A DNA stretch of 60,048 nucleotides from CAYVBJ01 sp964415185 (GTDB lineage Bacteria; Bacteroidota; Rhodothermia; Balneolales; Balneolaceae): NCBI GenBank assembly GCA_964415185.1, contig CAYPZI010000007.1:1-60048 (forward strand), written 5' to 3'. The notes under the pieces were generated by a model, which saw only the letters and a list, made by a program, of their open reading frames with translations, made no database searches and was not told where the DNA came from. A program made the translations under genes and the position numbers. Shown here piece by piece: positions 34,996-43,608 of the stretch (its first letter is position 1; every line of letters begins with the position of its first letter).

Positions 34996-35867
34996 GTGAA
35001 ACATGGATTGCGTATTCGCATGCCAAGATCAATCTCGGGCTTCATATTCTTGAGAAACTTCCTACCGGGTATCACAAAATCGAAACCGGTTTCTGTTTTC
35101 TGGAATGGAAAGACCGCTTTGAAGTAAAGAAAGCCGGCGAATTCAGGCTTTCAATGCCGGAATCATCCGTTGAAACCGGCCCGGAGAACCTGGTCAGTAA
35201 AGCGTATGATGCATTTGAGACTTATGTGGGGCTTAGAAATCATTATTCATTTATAGTCAGAAAGTCGATACCGGCCGGGGCAGGTCTCGGCGGTGGTAGT
35301 AGCAATGCGGCCCTTACACTCAAGATCTTAAATAAGGTAGAGGAAGCCGGCCTTTCGGATGAGGACCTGATCGACCTGAGCCGTTCGCTTGGAGCTGATG
35401 TACCGCTCTTCATCAAAGGGAAAACCGGATTGGCAACCGGCCTTGGCCATGACATAGAACCACTGCCGATTCAGCCTGATACCTGGATTTTAACCGTCTA
35501 TCCCGGTTTTGAATCCTCAACTGCAGAGGCGTATAAAAACTGTATGCCCAATCCTGATCCCGAAATTCCGCTCAGGGAAATTCTGCTTGATGAACCCGTT
35601 GAGGAGTGGCGGTATTTGCTTGTGAATGACCTTGAAGGCCCGGTCATTTCAACCAATGAACTTATTGGAAATATAAAAGATCAGCTTTACGAATTTGGGG
35701 CCGTGTACGCTTCCATGACGGGAAGCGGTTCCGCAATATATGGCCTTTTTGACCAGGATTTTGTTGCAATTAATGCCTATGAATCGTTTCATGAGCTTGG
35801 TTTTTTGGCCAATTTGTCAAGGCCGGGATTTGAGCCGGATCAGGGGATATACCATAAAGATTCATAA
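34992..35867 (+). CDS. ispE: 4-diphosphocytidyl-2-C-methyl-D-erythritol kinase
   Basis: GHMP-fold kinase of the MEP isoprenoid pathway, phosphorylating CDP-ME at the 2-hydroxyl. 291 residues, normal. Seen: N-terminal AKINLGLHILEKLPTGYH, the ATP loop IPAGAGLGGGSSNAA (93-107), GADVPLFIKGKTGLATG, and the C-terminal GAVYASMTGSGSAIYGLF. The start ATG overlaps the cca stop in an ATGA arrangement, so the two genes are co-transcribed and translationally coupled. glgP follows after 96 bp. Confidence 0.95.
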   Translation: MSETWIAYSHAKINLGLHILEKLPTGYHKIETGFCFLEWKDRFEVKKAGEFRLSMPESSVETGPENLVSKAYDAFETYVGLRNHYSFIVRKSIPAGAGLGGGSSNAALTLKILNKVEEAGLSDEDLIDLSRSLGADVPLFIKGKTGLATGLGHDIEPLPIQPDTWILTVYPGFESSTAEAYKNCMPNPDPEIPLREILLDEPVEEWRYLLVNDLEGPVISTNELIGNIKDQLYEFGAVYASMTGSGSAIYGLFDQDFVAINAYESFHELGFLANLSRPGFEPDQGIYHKDS

Positions 35868-35963
35868 AAAACTACGAAAAAAGTGTGCCGATTTTTTAAA
35901 TTCCGTTTTCTCAGTTATAATTGATCGCGTTCAACCACCAATTTAAATTTCAATATTTTTAAG

Positions 35964-38432
35964 ATGCCGAGTAAAAAGAACAATGTTTCTCCACGAACAG
36001 GAATGGATATCGATTCTTTTAGAGAAGATATTAAGCAACACCTGCGCTATACTCTTGCAAAAGATAAATATTCATCTACCAATTGGGATAACTACCGCAG
36101 TGTAGTTCTATCTGTTATGGACCGCCTTCATGACCGGTGGATCGAAACACAGCAGCAGTACTATAAGAAAGACGTTAAAAGAACCTATTATCTTTCGATG
36201 GAGTACCTGATCGGGAGGCTTCTTGACAATATGCTGATTAACCTCGGGCTGCAGGATGTTGCAGCGGAAGCGATGGAGGAAGTCGGGCTGGATTACGATA
36301 AAGTGCGTGAAGCCGAGTGGGATGCAGGCCTTGGCAATGGCGGCCTCGGAAGGCTTGCCGCCTGCTTTCTGGATTCTATGGCAACCATCGGTATTCCCGC
36401 TATGGGTTATGGTATCCGGTATGATTACGGCATTTTTTATCAAAAAATTGAAAACGGGCACCAGATTGAAAAACCCGATTTATGGCTGCGATACGGAAAT
36501 CCCTGGAGTGTGGTGCGTCCGAAAACCAAGTATGATATTCCATTTTACGGCCAATCGACTGCTTACAATGACGAGAACGGTGATATCCGGTTCAAATGGC
36601 ATGATACACACGATGTACTTGCCATCGCCTATGATACCCCGATACCCGGTTTTAATAATAACATTGTGAATAACCTGCGCTTGTGGAAGGCGACATCTTC
36701 ATCCGCAATTGACCTGAAGAGTTTTAACCAGGGCCAGTATATCGATGCCGTACGTGATACACAACTGAATGAAAACATTTCACGCGTTTTGTATCCGAAT
36801 GACAAGGTATTTGTTGGACAGGAGCTGCGCCTGAAACAGGAGTTCTTTTTGGTGGCTGCTTCCATGAAAGACATTCTGCGCAGATTCAAAAAAATGCATG
36901 ATGACTGGCGCAAACTGCCCGAAAAAGTGGCCATACAGTGTAACGACACCCATCCAAATCTTGCCATCCCGGAACTGATGCGTTTTCTGATTGATGAAGA
37001 AGGGCTGAATTGGGAACAGAGCTGGGATATTACGGTGAAGACCATGGCATATACCAACCACACACTGATGCCCGAGGCTCTTGAAAAATGGCCTGTTTCC
37101 CTGATGAGAAATTTGTTGCCGCGACACCTCCAGATAATTTATGAAATTAATCGGCGGTTTCTGCAAAAGGTACAGGCAAATATAGGCGAAGATCAAAACA
37201 AGATCAGCAGGCTTTCCATTGTGAGTGAAGGCGAAAATCCTGTGGTTCACATGGCCTCGCTCGGAATTGTCGGATCCCACAAAATCAATGGTGTGGCGGC
37301 ACTTCATTCGGAGTTGATAAAGAAAACACTTTTCAGGGATTTTTATGAACAGTTTCCCGATCGTTTCACAAATAAAACGAACGGCATTACGCCCCGACGC
37401 TGGCTCAGGCAGTGTAACCGCGGGCTGGCAGACCTGATTTCTTCAAAGATCGGAGACGAGTGGATTACAGACCTGATGAAGATCAATAAGATTGAAAAAT
37501 TTGCCGATGACAAGGATTTTGTTAAACAATTCGTAAAGGTTAAAAACAAAAACAAGAACCGCCTTGCCGAATATATTGAAGAAAATCAGGGCGTTGAAGT
37601 AAACACGGAATCCATATTCGATATCCAGATCAAACGGATTCATGAGTATAAGCGCCAGTTATTGGTCTGCCTGCATGCCATTACACTATATAACCGTATC
37701 AAGGAAAATCCCGAAATCGATATGGTTCCGCGCACAATCATTTTTGCCGGTAAAGCAGCTCCCGGCTATACCATGGCCAAGAAGCACATCAAGCTGATTT
37801 GCGATGTGGGTAAGAAAATAAACAATGACCCTGACGTAGGAGATAGACTGAAATGTGTATTCCTGGAAAATTATAGCGTTACACTTGCCGAAATGATGAT
37901 TCCGGCCGCCAATCTTTCAGAACAGACATCGACTGCCGGAATGGAGGCCTCAGGCACAGGTAATATGAAGTTTGCGCTGAACGGTGCTCTGACAATCGGT
38001 ACTTTCGACGGTGCCAATATTGAAATTTGTGAAGAAGTAAGTGAAGAAAATATTTTTATTTTCGGATTGCGGGTGGAAGATATAGATCGAATGCGGCATG
38101 AAGGTTACGATCCCTGGGAATATTACAACGGCAATGCCGAGCTGAAAAAAGCCATAGACCAGATTAAGGAGGGTTATTTCAATCCCGATGAACCGGAAAT
38201 TTTTAACCCGATTATTGAGTCGCTGCTCCATAAAGGCGATTACTTTATGGTGCTGGCAGATTACGAGGATTATGTAAAAACCCAGGAAAAGGTGGAAGAA
38301 CTTTTTAAAGACCAGAAAGAGTGGAACCGGAAAGCAATTCTGAATACGGCAAGGGTCGGTAAATTTTCATCCGACCGTACCATCCGGGATTATGCCGATG
38401 AGATCTGGGATATAGAGCCTGTTGAATTGTAA
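35964..38432 (+). CDS. glgP: glycogen/starch alpha-glucan phosphorylase
   Basis: 822-residue GT35 phosphorylase releasing glucose-1-phosphate from glycogen or maltodextrin, with PLP as cofactor. Seen: YYLSMEYLIGRLLDNMLINL, DAGLGNGGLGRLAACFLDS, CNDTHPNLAIPELMR, TNHTLMPEALEKWP, NGITPRRWL, and the PLP-lysine region EASGTGNMKFALNGALTIGT followed by DGANIEI. Length and motifs match the full-size glycogen phosphorylases of bacteria and eukaryotes rather than the truncated alpha-glucan type. No regulatory N-terminal phosphorylation segment can be claimed. No other glycogen gene is adjacent. Confidence 0.96.
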   Translation: MPSKKNNVSPRTGMDIDSFREDIKQHLRYTLAKDKYSSTNWDNYRSVVLSVMDRLHDRWIETQQQYYKKDVKRTYYLSMEYLIGRLLDNMLINLGLQDVAAEAMEEVGLDYDKVREAEWDAGLGNGGLGRLAACFLDSMATIGIPAMGYGIRYDYGIFYQKIENGHQIEKPDLWLRYGNPWSVVRPKTKYDIPFYGQSTAYNDENGDIRFKWHDTHDVLAIAYDTPIPGFNNNIVNNLRLWKATSSSAIDLKSFNQGQYIDAVRDTQLNENISRVLYPNDKVFVGQELRLKQEFFLVAASMKDILRRFKKMHDDWRKLPEKVAIQCNDTHPNLAIPELMRFLIDEEGLNWEQSWDITVKTMAYTNHTLMPEALEKWPVSLMRNLLPRHLQIIYEINRRFLQKVQANIGEDQNKISRLSIVSEGENPVVHMASLGIVGSHKINGVAALHSELIKKTLFRDFYEQFPDRFTNKTNGITPRRWLRQCNRGLADLISSKIGDEWITDLMKINKIEKFADDKDFVKQFVKVKNKNKNRLAEYIEENQGVEVNTESIFDIQIKRIHEYKRQLLVCLHAITLYNRIKENPEIDMVPRTIIFAGKAAPGYTMAKKHIKLICDVGKKINNDPDVGDRLKCVFLENYSVTLAEMMIPAANLSEQTSTAGMEASGTGNMKFALNGALTIGTFDGANIEICEEVSEENIFIFGLRVEDIDRMRHEGYDPWEYYNGNAELKKAIDQIKEGYFNPDEPEIFNPIIESLLHKGDYFMVLADYEDYVKTQEKVEELFKDQKEWNRKAILNTARVGKFSSDRTIRDYADEIWDIEPVEL

Positions 38433-38692
38433 CCTGATCATTTTAAACTCAGAAATCCTCACTCCATGTAAAAGAAACAAGGGTTTAGAGAGCTTGTATC
38501 GTAAAACAGGCAATCGTTTTTGATGGTTGTCAGTTGACTGTTGTTCAGCATGCCACGAACAACGAACCACAATCAACACGCAACGGATCAATGAACCCGG
38601 TACAAATCTGTTGCAAATACAAAATTGCGACTTGAACGTTTACGTTAAGTCAGGTTTCTGCCGGCATTGAATAATTGAGTTAACTTCAAAAC

Positions 38693-41071
38693 CTACTCCC
38701 ACTGTTCATTTAACTTATCGATGATTTGGCGGAATTCAGGCTTATTTCTCAACGGCCCGAGTTCATCTTCGAAATAGTAACGAAAGGACAGGTTGATCCA
38801 CATGCTGAATTGATTAATTTCCTGAAAGCTGTTGATTGCGCGGTCGGGCTGACCGGTTGCAAGATATTCCATGCCTGTCCAAAATGAATCGGATTTCAGG
38901 GCATTTGACTTCATATTGGAAGCCGGCATCTCAGTAAGTCCCATTGCCCTTGCGGTAATATTGGCCATTCTCGCTATGTCAGGTATCCAGACAGATTTTA
39001 TTTCACCGCCGATCAGGCTGTCGGCTCTCATAAGTGCGTCCAATGCATTGGAATATTGTTTGTTGTGATACAGCATCACACCTTCATAAGCATAGATTTC
39101 TCCCCATTCCGGTTGAATTTCCCTGGCCCTTTTTACTTCGCTCAGCGCACGTTCCGGTTGTCCATTTGCTAAAAATGACAGGGATGGATAAAGCCTGCTG
39201 GCAGGTGCAAGCGGATTGAGCTCAATAGTTCGTTTGGCGTGAATAAGGGCATTTTCCGGCTGACCGGTTAACAGGTATAAAAAGCCCAGCCAATTATGAG
39301 CGTTTTCAAGACTTGGCTGTAACTCAATGGCCATTTGTAATTCTTGAACCGCTTTTGTTCCCATTTTTTGAGTGTAATACCAAATACCAAGGGAAGCATG
39401 AACTTCTGCTAAATCAGGATTTAGATTGAATGCTTTTTGGATCGCTTCCTCAGGCTTTATACTATAGTTTTCGATAGAGTCATATTTATAAAAATCAATA
39501 TAAATGAGGGCCTCTCCCAAAACAGCCCACGCGAGAGCGTAGGTTGAATCTTCTTCAATCGCTTCCATGAAGTAGTCGACAGAGCGCAAAACAGCTTCTG
39601 GTGTTCGCTGTTCCAACAGGCCAAAACCTATTGTAAAGTTGCGATAAGCATTGATTTCTGAAGTAGGGATTCGTTCCACGCGTGTCTTTTCAGCAGGTGA
39701 AATCCTGGTCTCAAGCTCGTTTGTGATTTCCAGGGCCAGATCGCTTTGAATTTCAAAAAGATTGTTTGCAGTTAGTTGTCGCTGATAATTCTGTGCCCAT
39801 ATCTGCCTGTCTTCAGGAGCGTAGACCAAACGTGCGTCAACCTGTACCCTGTCTGCTGTTTCCTGAACTTCTCCCCTGACAATCCATTCAACGCTCAGCT
39901 CACGGCCAATTTCAGTAACTGATTTTATGTTTTGCGCATACTGCAAGGTAGAAGTGCGTGACGTTACCTTCAACCCTGACACGTTGGAGAGCTTGGTCAT
40001 CAGGCCGGCGTGAATGGCTTTTGTAAAAGTACTGTTTTCATTTAATCCTAATGATTCAAAAGGCAATATAGCAATTGTGGCTTCGCTTACGGTATTTACC
40101 GAACCCGGCCGGGAGTTGTATAAAAGGTAACCTGCCGTACCGGTCAAACCCAGGCTTAACATGAACACAATTAGTTGAAAAGGAGAGATCTTCGAATTTC
40201 TGAATTGAAACACGGTCTCTGAGCGCGCAGTTTTTTCTTTCGTTGAACGGCTGTCAATATCATCTCTTACGCTTTTCAGCTTCTGTAGCAGCTCATCCAT
40301 GTTTTGCCAGCGTTCGTCCCTGCTTTTTTGAAGTGCCTTGTCAACTATTGAACTCAATTCAGAAGGGATTTCTGAATTTTGCCCGGTTAAACTTTCAGGC
40401 TTTTCATTTAATATTGAGTATATCAGAGCATGTGGATATTCACTTTTAAAAGGCAGTTGTCCTGCGAGCATCTCATAGAGTAAAACTCCGAATGACCATA
40501 TGTCACTGCGATAGTCAATCTCTTCTCCTTTGACTTGTTCGGGCGACATGTAAGGCAGGGTGCCAGGGGTTTCACCTGTCTTAGTCAGTTTTACTGATTC
40601 ATTTCTCTTGGCCAGGCCGAAATCCATAATTATTGCCTGATTTTCGCCGGTAATAAAAATGTTGCTGCTTTTTATATCCCGGTGTACAATTCCCTTACTG
40701 TGCGCTGCTTTGAGGCCTTCTCCAATTTGAATCGCAATGTCGATTGCCTGTTTTGTGCTCAGTTTAAACCTGTCTATTACCTGATCAAGAGAATTCCCTT
40801 CATATTCAGGCATTACGATATACATCTGGCCTTCTTCCGATTCATCTATCTCAAATATTGTACAAGTGTTATTATGCTGAAGCGCTGAGGCAGCACGTGC
40901 TTCATTTAAAAAACGTTTTTTTCGATCTTCATCAGATGAAAGATTCCGGGGTAAAAACTTTATAGCTACAACACGGTCAAGTTTGGAATCGTAAGCCTGG
41001 TAAACGACACCCATGCCGCCTTCTCCCAGCTTTTTTTTGATTTCATAATGTTTGACCGTTTTGTTAATCAT
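38693..41071 (-). CDS. transmembrane Ser/Thr protein kinase with TolB/FlgO-like and TPR domains
   Basis: 792 residues. Kinase domain 10-270: GEGGMGVVYQ (glycine loop), VAIKFL (K38), HRDIKSSN (130-137), DFG (150-152), APE-type SPEQ and a WSFGVLLYEML helix, all catalytic residues present. One membrane helix near 296-318 (LIVFMLSLGLTGTAGYLLY). Then a domain ATIAILPFESL..GLKVTSRTS..VRGEVQETADRV, like the TolB-N/FlgO sensor region of adenylate-cyclase-type proteins, and several TPRs (about 490-760, e.g. NPDLAEVHASLGIWYY). The receptor part faces the periplasm, so this is probably an envelope-sensing kinase. No paired phosphatase is nearby. Confidence 0.9.
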   Translation of the reverse strand: MINKTVKHYEIKKKLGEGGMGVVYQAYDSKLDRVVAIKFLPRNLSSDEDRKKRFLNEARAASALQHNNTCTIFEIDESEEGQMYIVMPEYEGNSLDQVIDRFKLSTKQAIDIAIQIGEGLKAAHSKGIVHRDIKSSNIFITGENQAIIMDFGLAKRNESVKLTKTGETPGTLPYMSPEQVKGEEIDYRSDIWSFGVLLYEMLAGQLPFKSEYPHALIYSILNEKPESLTGQNSEIPSELSSIVDKALQKSRDERWQNMDELLQKLKSVRDDIDSRSTKEKTARSETVFQFRNSKISPFQLIVFMLSLGLTGTAGYLLYNSRPGSVNTVSEATIAILPFESLGLNENSTFTKAIHAGLMTKLSNVSGLKVTSRTSTLQYAQNIKSVTEIGRELSVEWIVRGEVQETADRVQVDARLVYAPEDRQIWAQNYQRQLTANNLFEIQSDLALEITNELETRISPAEKTRVERIPTSEINAYRNFTIGFGLLEQRTPEAVLRSVDYFMEAIEEDSTYALAWAVLGEALIYIDFYKYDSIENYSIKPEEAIQKAFNLNPDLAEVHASLGIWYYTQKMGTKAVQELQMAIELQPSLENAHNWLGFLYLLTGQPENALIHAKRTIELNPLAPASRLYPSLSFLANGQPERALSEVKRAREIQPEWGEIYAYEGVMLYHNKQYSNALDALMRADSLIGGEIKSVWIPDIARMANITARAMGLTEMPASNMKSNALKSDSFWTGMEYLATGQPDRAINSFQEINQFSMWINLSFRYYFEDELGPLRNKPEFRQIIDKLNEQWE

Positions 41072-41383
41072 TTAGCAAATTTATGAAAATGCATTGTATC
41101 ATATCCGAATAAATGAAAAATAGCTTGCATTTCATAATGCTTGAAAAAAACAAATTTACAAACAGGCTGAAAGAGTGAAGCAACTCAAGAGGCTGTCCTA
41201 AAAGTATAATTAGACATATCTCGATTAAAAAATTTAGTTTCACCTTACATAGATGTGCAAAAGTTATTCACGTCTTTTCGTGCCCCCGCGACTTCATAGC
41301 AAAAATCGGCAGTTTCTTGTTATGAGTCCGCCGGCGGATCAAAGGCTCAAAAAGCAAGCTTAAATAATTAGGGCATTCATAAA
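41072..41383. other. 312-bp spacer upstream of the kinase gene
   Basis: Contains a TAAATTTG box for the kinase (listed), an isolated IS-end-like AGAGGCTGTCCTAAAAGTAT (41188-41207) that resembles the inverted ends at 7225-7280, and a perfect 12-bp palindrome TCCGCCGGCGGA (41337-41348). No gene seen. Confidence 0.45.
41151..41158 (-). promoter_or_regulatory. putative -7 box of the Ser/Thr kinase gene
   Basis: Minus-strand TAAATTTG fits TAnnTTTG exactly, 80 nt upstream of the kinase ATG, with a TTG about 22 nt further upstream as a weak -33 element. A second TAAATTTG only 5 nt before the ATG (41076-41083) is too close unless the mRNA is leaderless. Confidence 0.35.
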
Positions 41384-41980
41384 TCAGATCAAAAACTTCC
41401 TGGCCTGCACTGTACGAATAATCTCTTCTATTCTTTTTTTACTGATTGTGCCTTTTTTATCGAATGAAGAAATATCAGCATGAATTGAATTTGCCAGCAG
41501 CTTCAGGCATCCTTCCATACCATTGCTGTAATCAACTCTTACCTGGTTCCAAAGATAATTTTGCGCATTGATTTTTTCCCTTTCAAAACCCGCCTTGTCC
41601 AGGGGTTCATTTTTTTCGATCTCTTTTAATGTACCCTCCCATAATTTTTTTGCACGGATAAAAACAAAATTCATGTCAATCGTATAAAAGCCTGTGTACA
41701 TATCCATATGGAGCATTACATAGTAGTTGGCTATCATCAACAGGATTCTATGATATATTTGTGCCGGAACTTTGAATTTGAAATGATAAACGAGGAGGTC
41801 GGCGGTTAGGTAACTTGTTTCCGACATGCATTTTTCAATCGATATCTCATGGCAAGTATATTGATTAAAACGATTGTTGATCTGTTCCAATATCTCTTTT
41901 CTGTTTTTTGGAACGATTTGCATCCCGGCGGTGCTTTCCGGTGTTTTTTTTCTCTTCAGTAATTTATCTAATACTTTCAT
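41384..41980 (-). CDS. uncharacterised 198-residue cytosolic protein
   Basis: I do not recognise the family. No signal peptide or membrane helix despite one aromatic/hydrophobic stretch (IYHRILLMIANYYVMLHMDMY). The N-terminus is basic (MKVLDKLLKRKKTPES); the body is rich in Tyr, Met and charged residues and predicted mainly helical; it ends in a basic ISKKRIEEIIRTVQARKFLI. Two cysteines (in QYTCHEISIEKCMS) lie close together but form no known metal motif. It is a clean frame with neighbour-like codon use, 312 bp upstream of the kinase gene on the same strand. It could be a kinase substrate or partner, but nothing shows this. Confidence 0.6.
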   Translation of the reverse strand: MKVLDKLLKRKKTPESTAGMQIVPKNRKEILEQINNRFNQYTCHEISIEKCMSETSYLTADLLVYHFKFKVPAQIYHRILLMIANYYVMLHMDMYTGFYTIDMNFVFIRAKKLWEGTLKEIEKNEPLDKAGFEREKINAQNYLWNQVRVDYSNGMEGCLKLLANSIHADISSFDKKGTISKKRIEEIIRTVQARKFLI

Positions 41981-42482
41981 CTTATTCGGGGATTTAACTG
42001 TTCAACCTGATATCCTTCATTTTATTAATCAGGGTTTACCTGATCCGACGCATTCTGTTCAATGAGGTATCTCCGGCTTGTAAGATGATGTATTTTAGCT
42101 ATTTAATAAGCATTTACTCCGGAAAGAGTAATAATTTATGAAATGATAATTTCATTTATTTGGCTCTCCGAAGCACTTATTTTAAAAGGGATGAAAACAT
42201 AGTTCAGTTGCAAGAAATATTTGCAGCAATACAAAATTGTTATCTTTTACAATAAGAGTTTTATAGATTCCGAACTTTGTGCAAACCATCCTACTTAATC
42301 GTACTAAACCTTAGAATTATTTGCAACCATTTCTTTTAGTTTTTAGGAATTTTTGGTTTAAAGACAATCGCGCAAATGGCTTAGCCGCGGAGTATGCGAG
42401 GATGCCAAAGGGCCATTCGCATTTAACCGGGAATTCTATATTTTAACTGAAAAGACAAATTGAATCAGAAGAATAAACAGAT
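41981..42482. other. 502-bp divergent AT-rich spacer with a shared leader motif
   Basis: Separates the 198-residue protein gene (-) from the Usp gene (+). AT-rich, no gene. CAAATGGCTTAGCC at 42373-42386 matches 13 of 14 bases of CAAATGGGTTAGCC at 25994-26007, and in both places TTTAACC follows before the gene start. Here the motif forms one arm of an imperfect hairpin with GGCCATTCGC (42411-42420). Confidence 0.4.
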
Positions 42483-43394
42483 ATGGACAATAACTTTAAA
42501 AATGTTACGGCAGCTATTGACGATTCGGATGCGAGTGACCTTATTGTGAATTGCCTGGAATCATTCAATAAATTCGGGACGCAAAAAATAAATCTTGTGA
42601 CGGTTGTTTCGTTTCCCCATGAATCTGAAGCCAAAGAATTTGATACTTCGAGCCAGCAAAAAAGACTCGACAATTACAAAAAGGGACTTGAAAATGCCGG
42701 GTTTGAAGTAACGACAGAATTACGGGCGGGGACACATTATTACCCTCCCGTCGAGATCCTGCAGTCGGCCGAAGAAAATAAATCGGGACTGATTGTTATC
42801 GGAAACCGCGGACAGAGCAGGGTGCAGGAATTGCTTCTGGGCAGTACCGCCACCGAACTGTTGCAAAGATCTGATTGGCCGGTATTTTTGATTAATATCC
42901 AGATTCAGCAAGAAGGTGATGATGTGAATTCAAGAAAATTTGTACTAAAAAAACCATGTTCCGATGCTTTATCTCATGTTCTCTATCCAACTGACTTTTC
43001 GGATAATGCAAACCGTGCATTTGAAGTGGTAAAGGCCCTGGACAAAAAAGGCAGTATTGGTAAAGTTTCTTTCATTCATGTACAGGGGCATCATGCAATT
43101 GCCCTTAAAGATCCTGTGAGCAGGCAAAAACTTGCAGATAGAAATGATGAACAGATGAATTCGCTGCGAAACCTTTTAACACCTGAAACAAGAGAAGAAT
43201 CCGGGATTTTTATTACCTTTGGGACTCCGGCAAAAGAGATTCTTGCAACTGCAGAAGAACAGGGCGCTACCATGTTTATTATGGGGAGCCAGGGCAGGGG
43301 ATTTGTCCGCGATTTCTTTTTGGGAGGTGTCAGTAACTACGTGACCCGCTACAGCAATATTCCCGTGCTGCTAATACCGGCAGAGAGAGAATAA
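42483..43394 (+). CDS. tandem-domain universal stress protein
   Basis: 303 residues with two Usp folds. Domain 1 (1-140) carries an intact ATP-binding signature GNRGQSRVQELLLGS (G-2x-G-9x-GS). Domain 2 (160-303) has GSQGRGFVRDFFLGG, where the last Ser/Thr is Gly, so nucleotide binding there is less certain. YPTDFSDNANRAF is the classic second-domain start. Such proteins rise under starvation, stress or anaerobiosis and bind ATP. It stands alone, converging on hppA; the motif upstream is shared with the small conserved gene at 26048. Confidence 0.9.
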   Translation: MDNNFKNVTAAIDDSDASDLIVNCLESFNKFGTQKINLVTVVSFPHESEAKEFDTSSQQKRLDNYKKGLENAGFEVTTELRAGTHYYPPVEILQSAEENKSGLIVIGNRGQSRVQELLLGSTATELLQRSDWPVFLINIQIQQEGDDVNSRKFVLKKPCSDALSHVLYPTDFSDNANRAFEVVKALDKKGSIGKVSFIHVQGHHAIALKDPVSRQKLADRNDEQMNSLRNLLTPETREESGIFITFGTPAKEILATAEEQGATMFIMGSQGRGFVRDFFLGGVSNYVTRYSNIPVLLIPAERE

Positions 43395-43520
43395 GCCCGG
43401 CCGGGATTTTGTCCGGTTGTCAAAACTGAAAACTGAAAAGGCAAAAGTTTGAATAGCAGTTTTTCGGCTTTTTGCCAAAAAAGCTCAACGCTCCACTACT
43501 TACTATCTACTAATTTAATT

Positions 43521-43589
43521 CCTGCCACAAAACGCTCAACGCTCCAAGGTGCAAAAAGCGCACGCTTGGAGGTTTCGCTTACTGCCACT
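43521..43589. repeat. palindromic dispersed repeat, copy 1, 3' of hppA
   Basis: CCTGCCACAAAACGCTCAAC, then GCTCCAAGGTGCAAAAAGCG, then CACGCTTGGAGGTTTCGCT. It folds as a hairpin (CTCCAAG-GTGC pairing with GCAC-g-CTTGGAG around AAAAAGC). A nearly identical copy lies at 53438-53504, also immediately 3' of a minus-strand gene. It lacks a T-run, so it is not a standard terminator. Confidence 0.7.
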
Positions 43590-43608
43590 GTCTACTGCAT
43601 GCTGGCTT

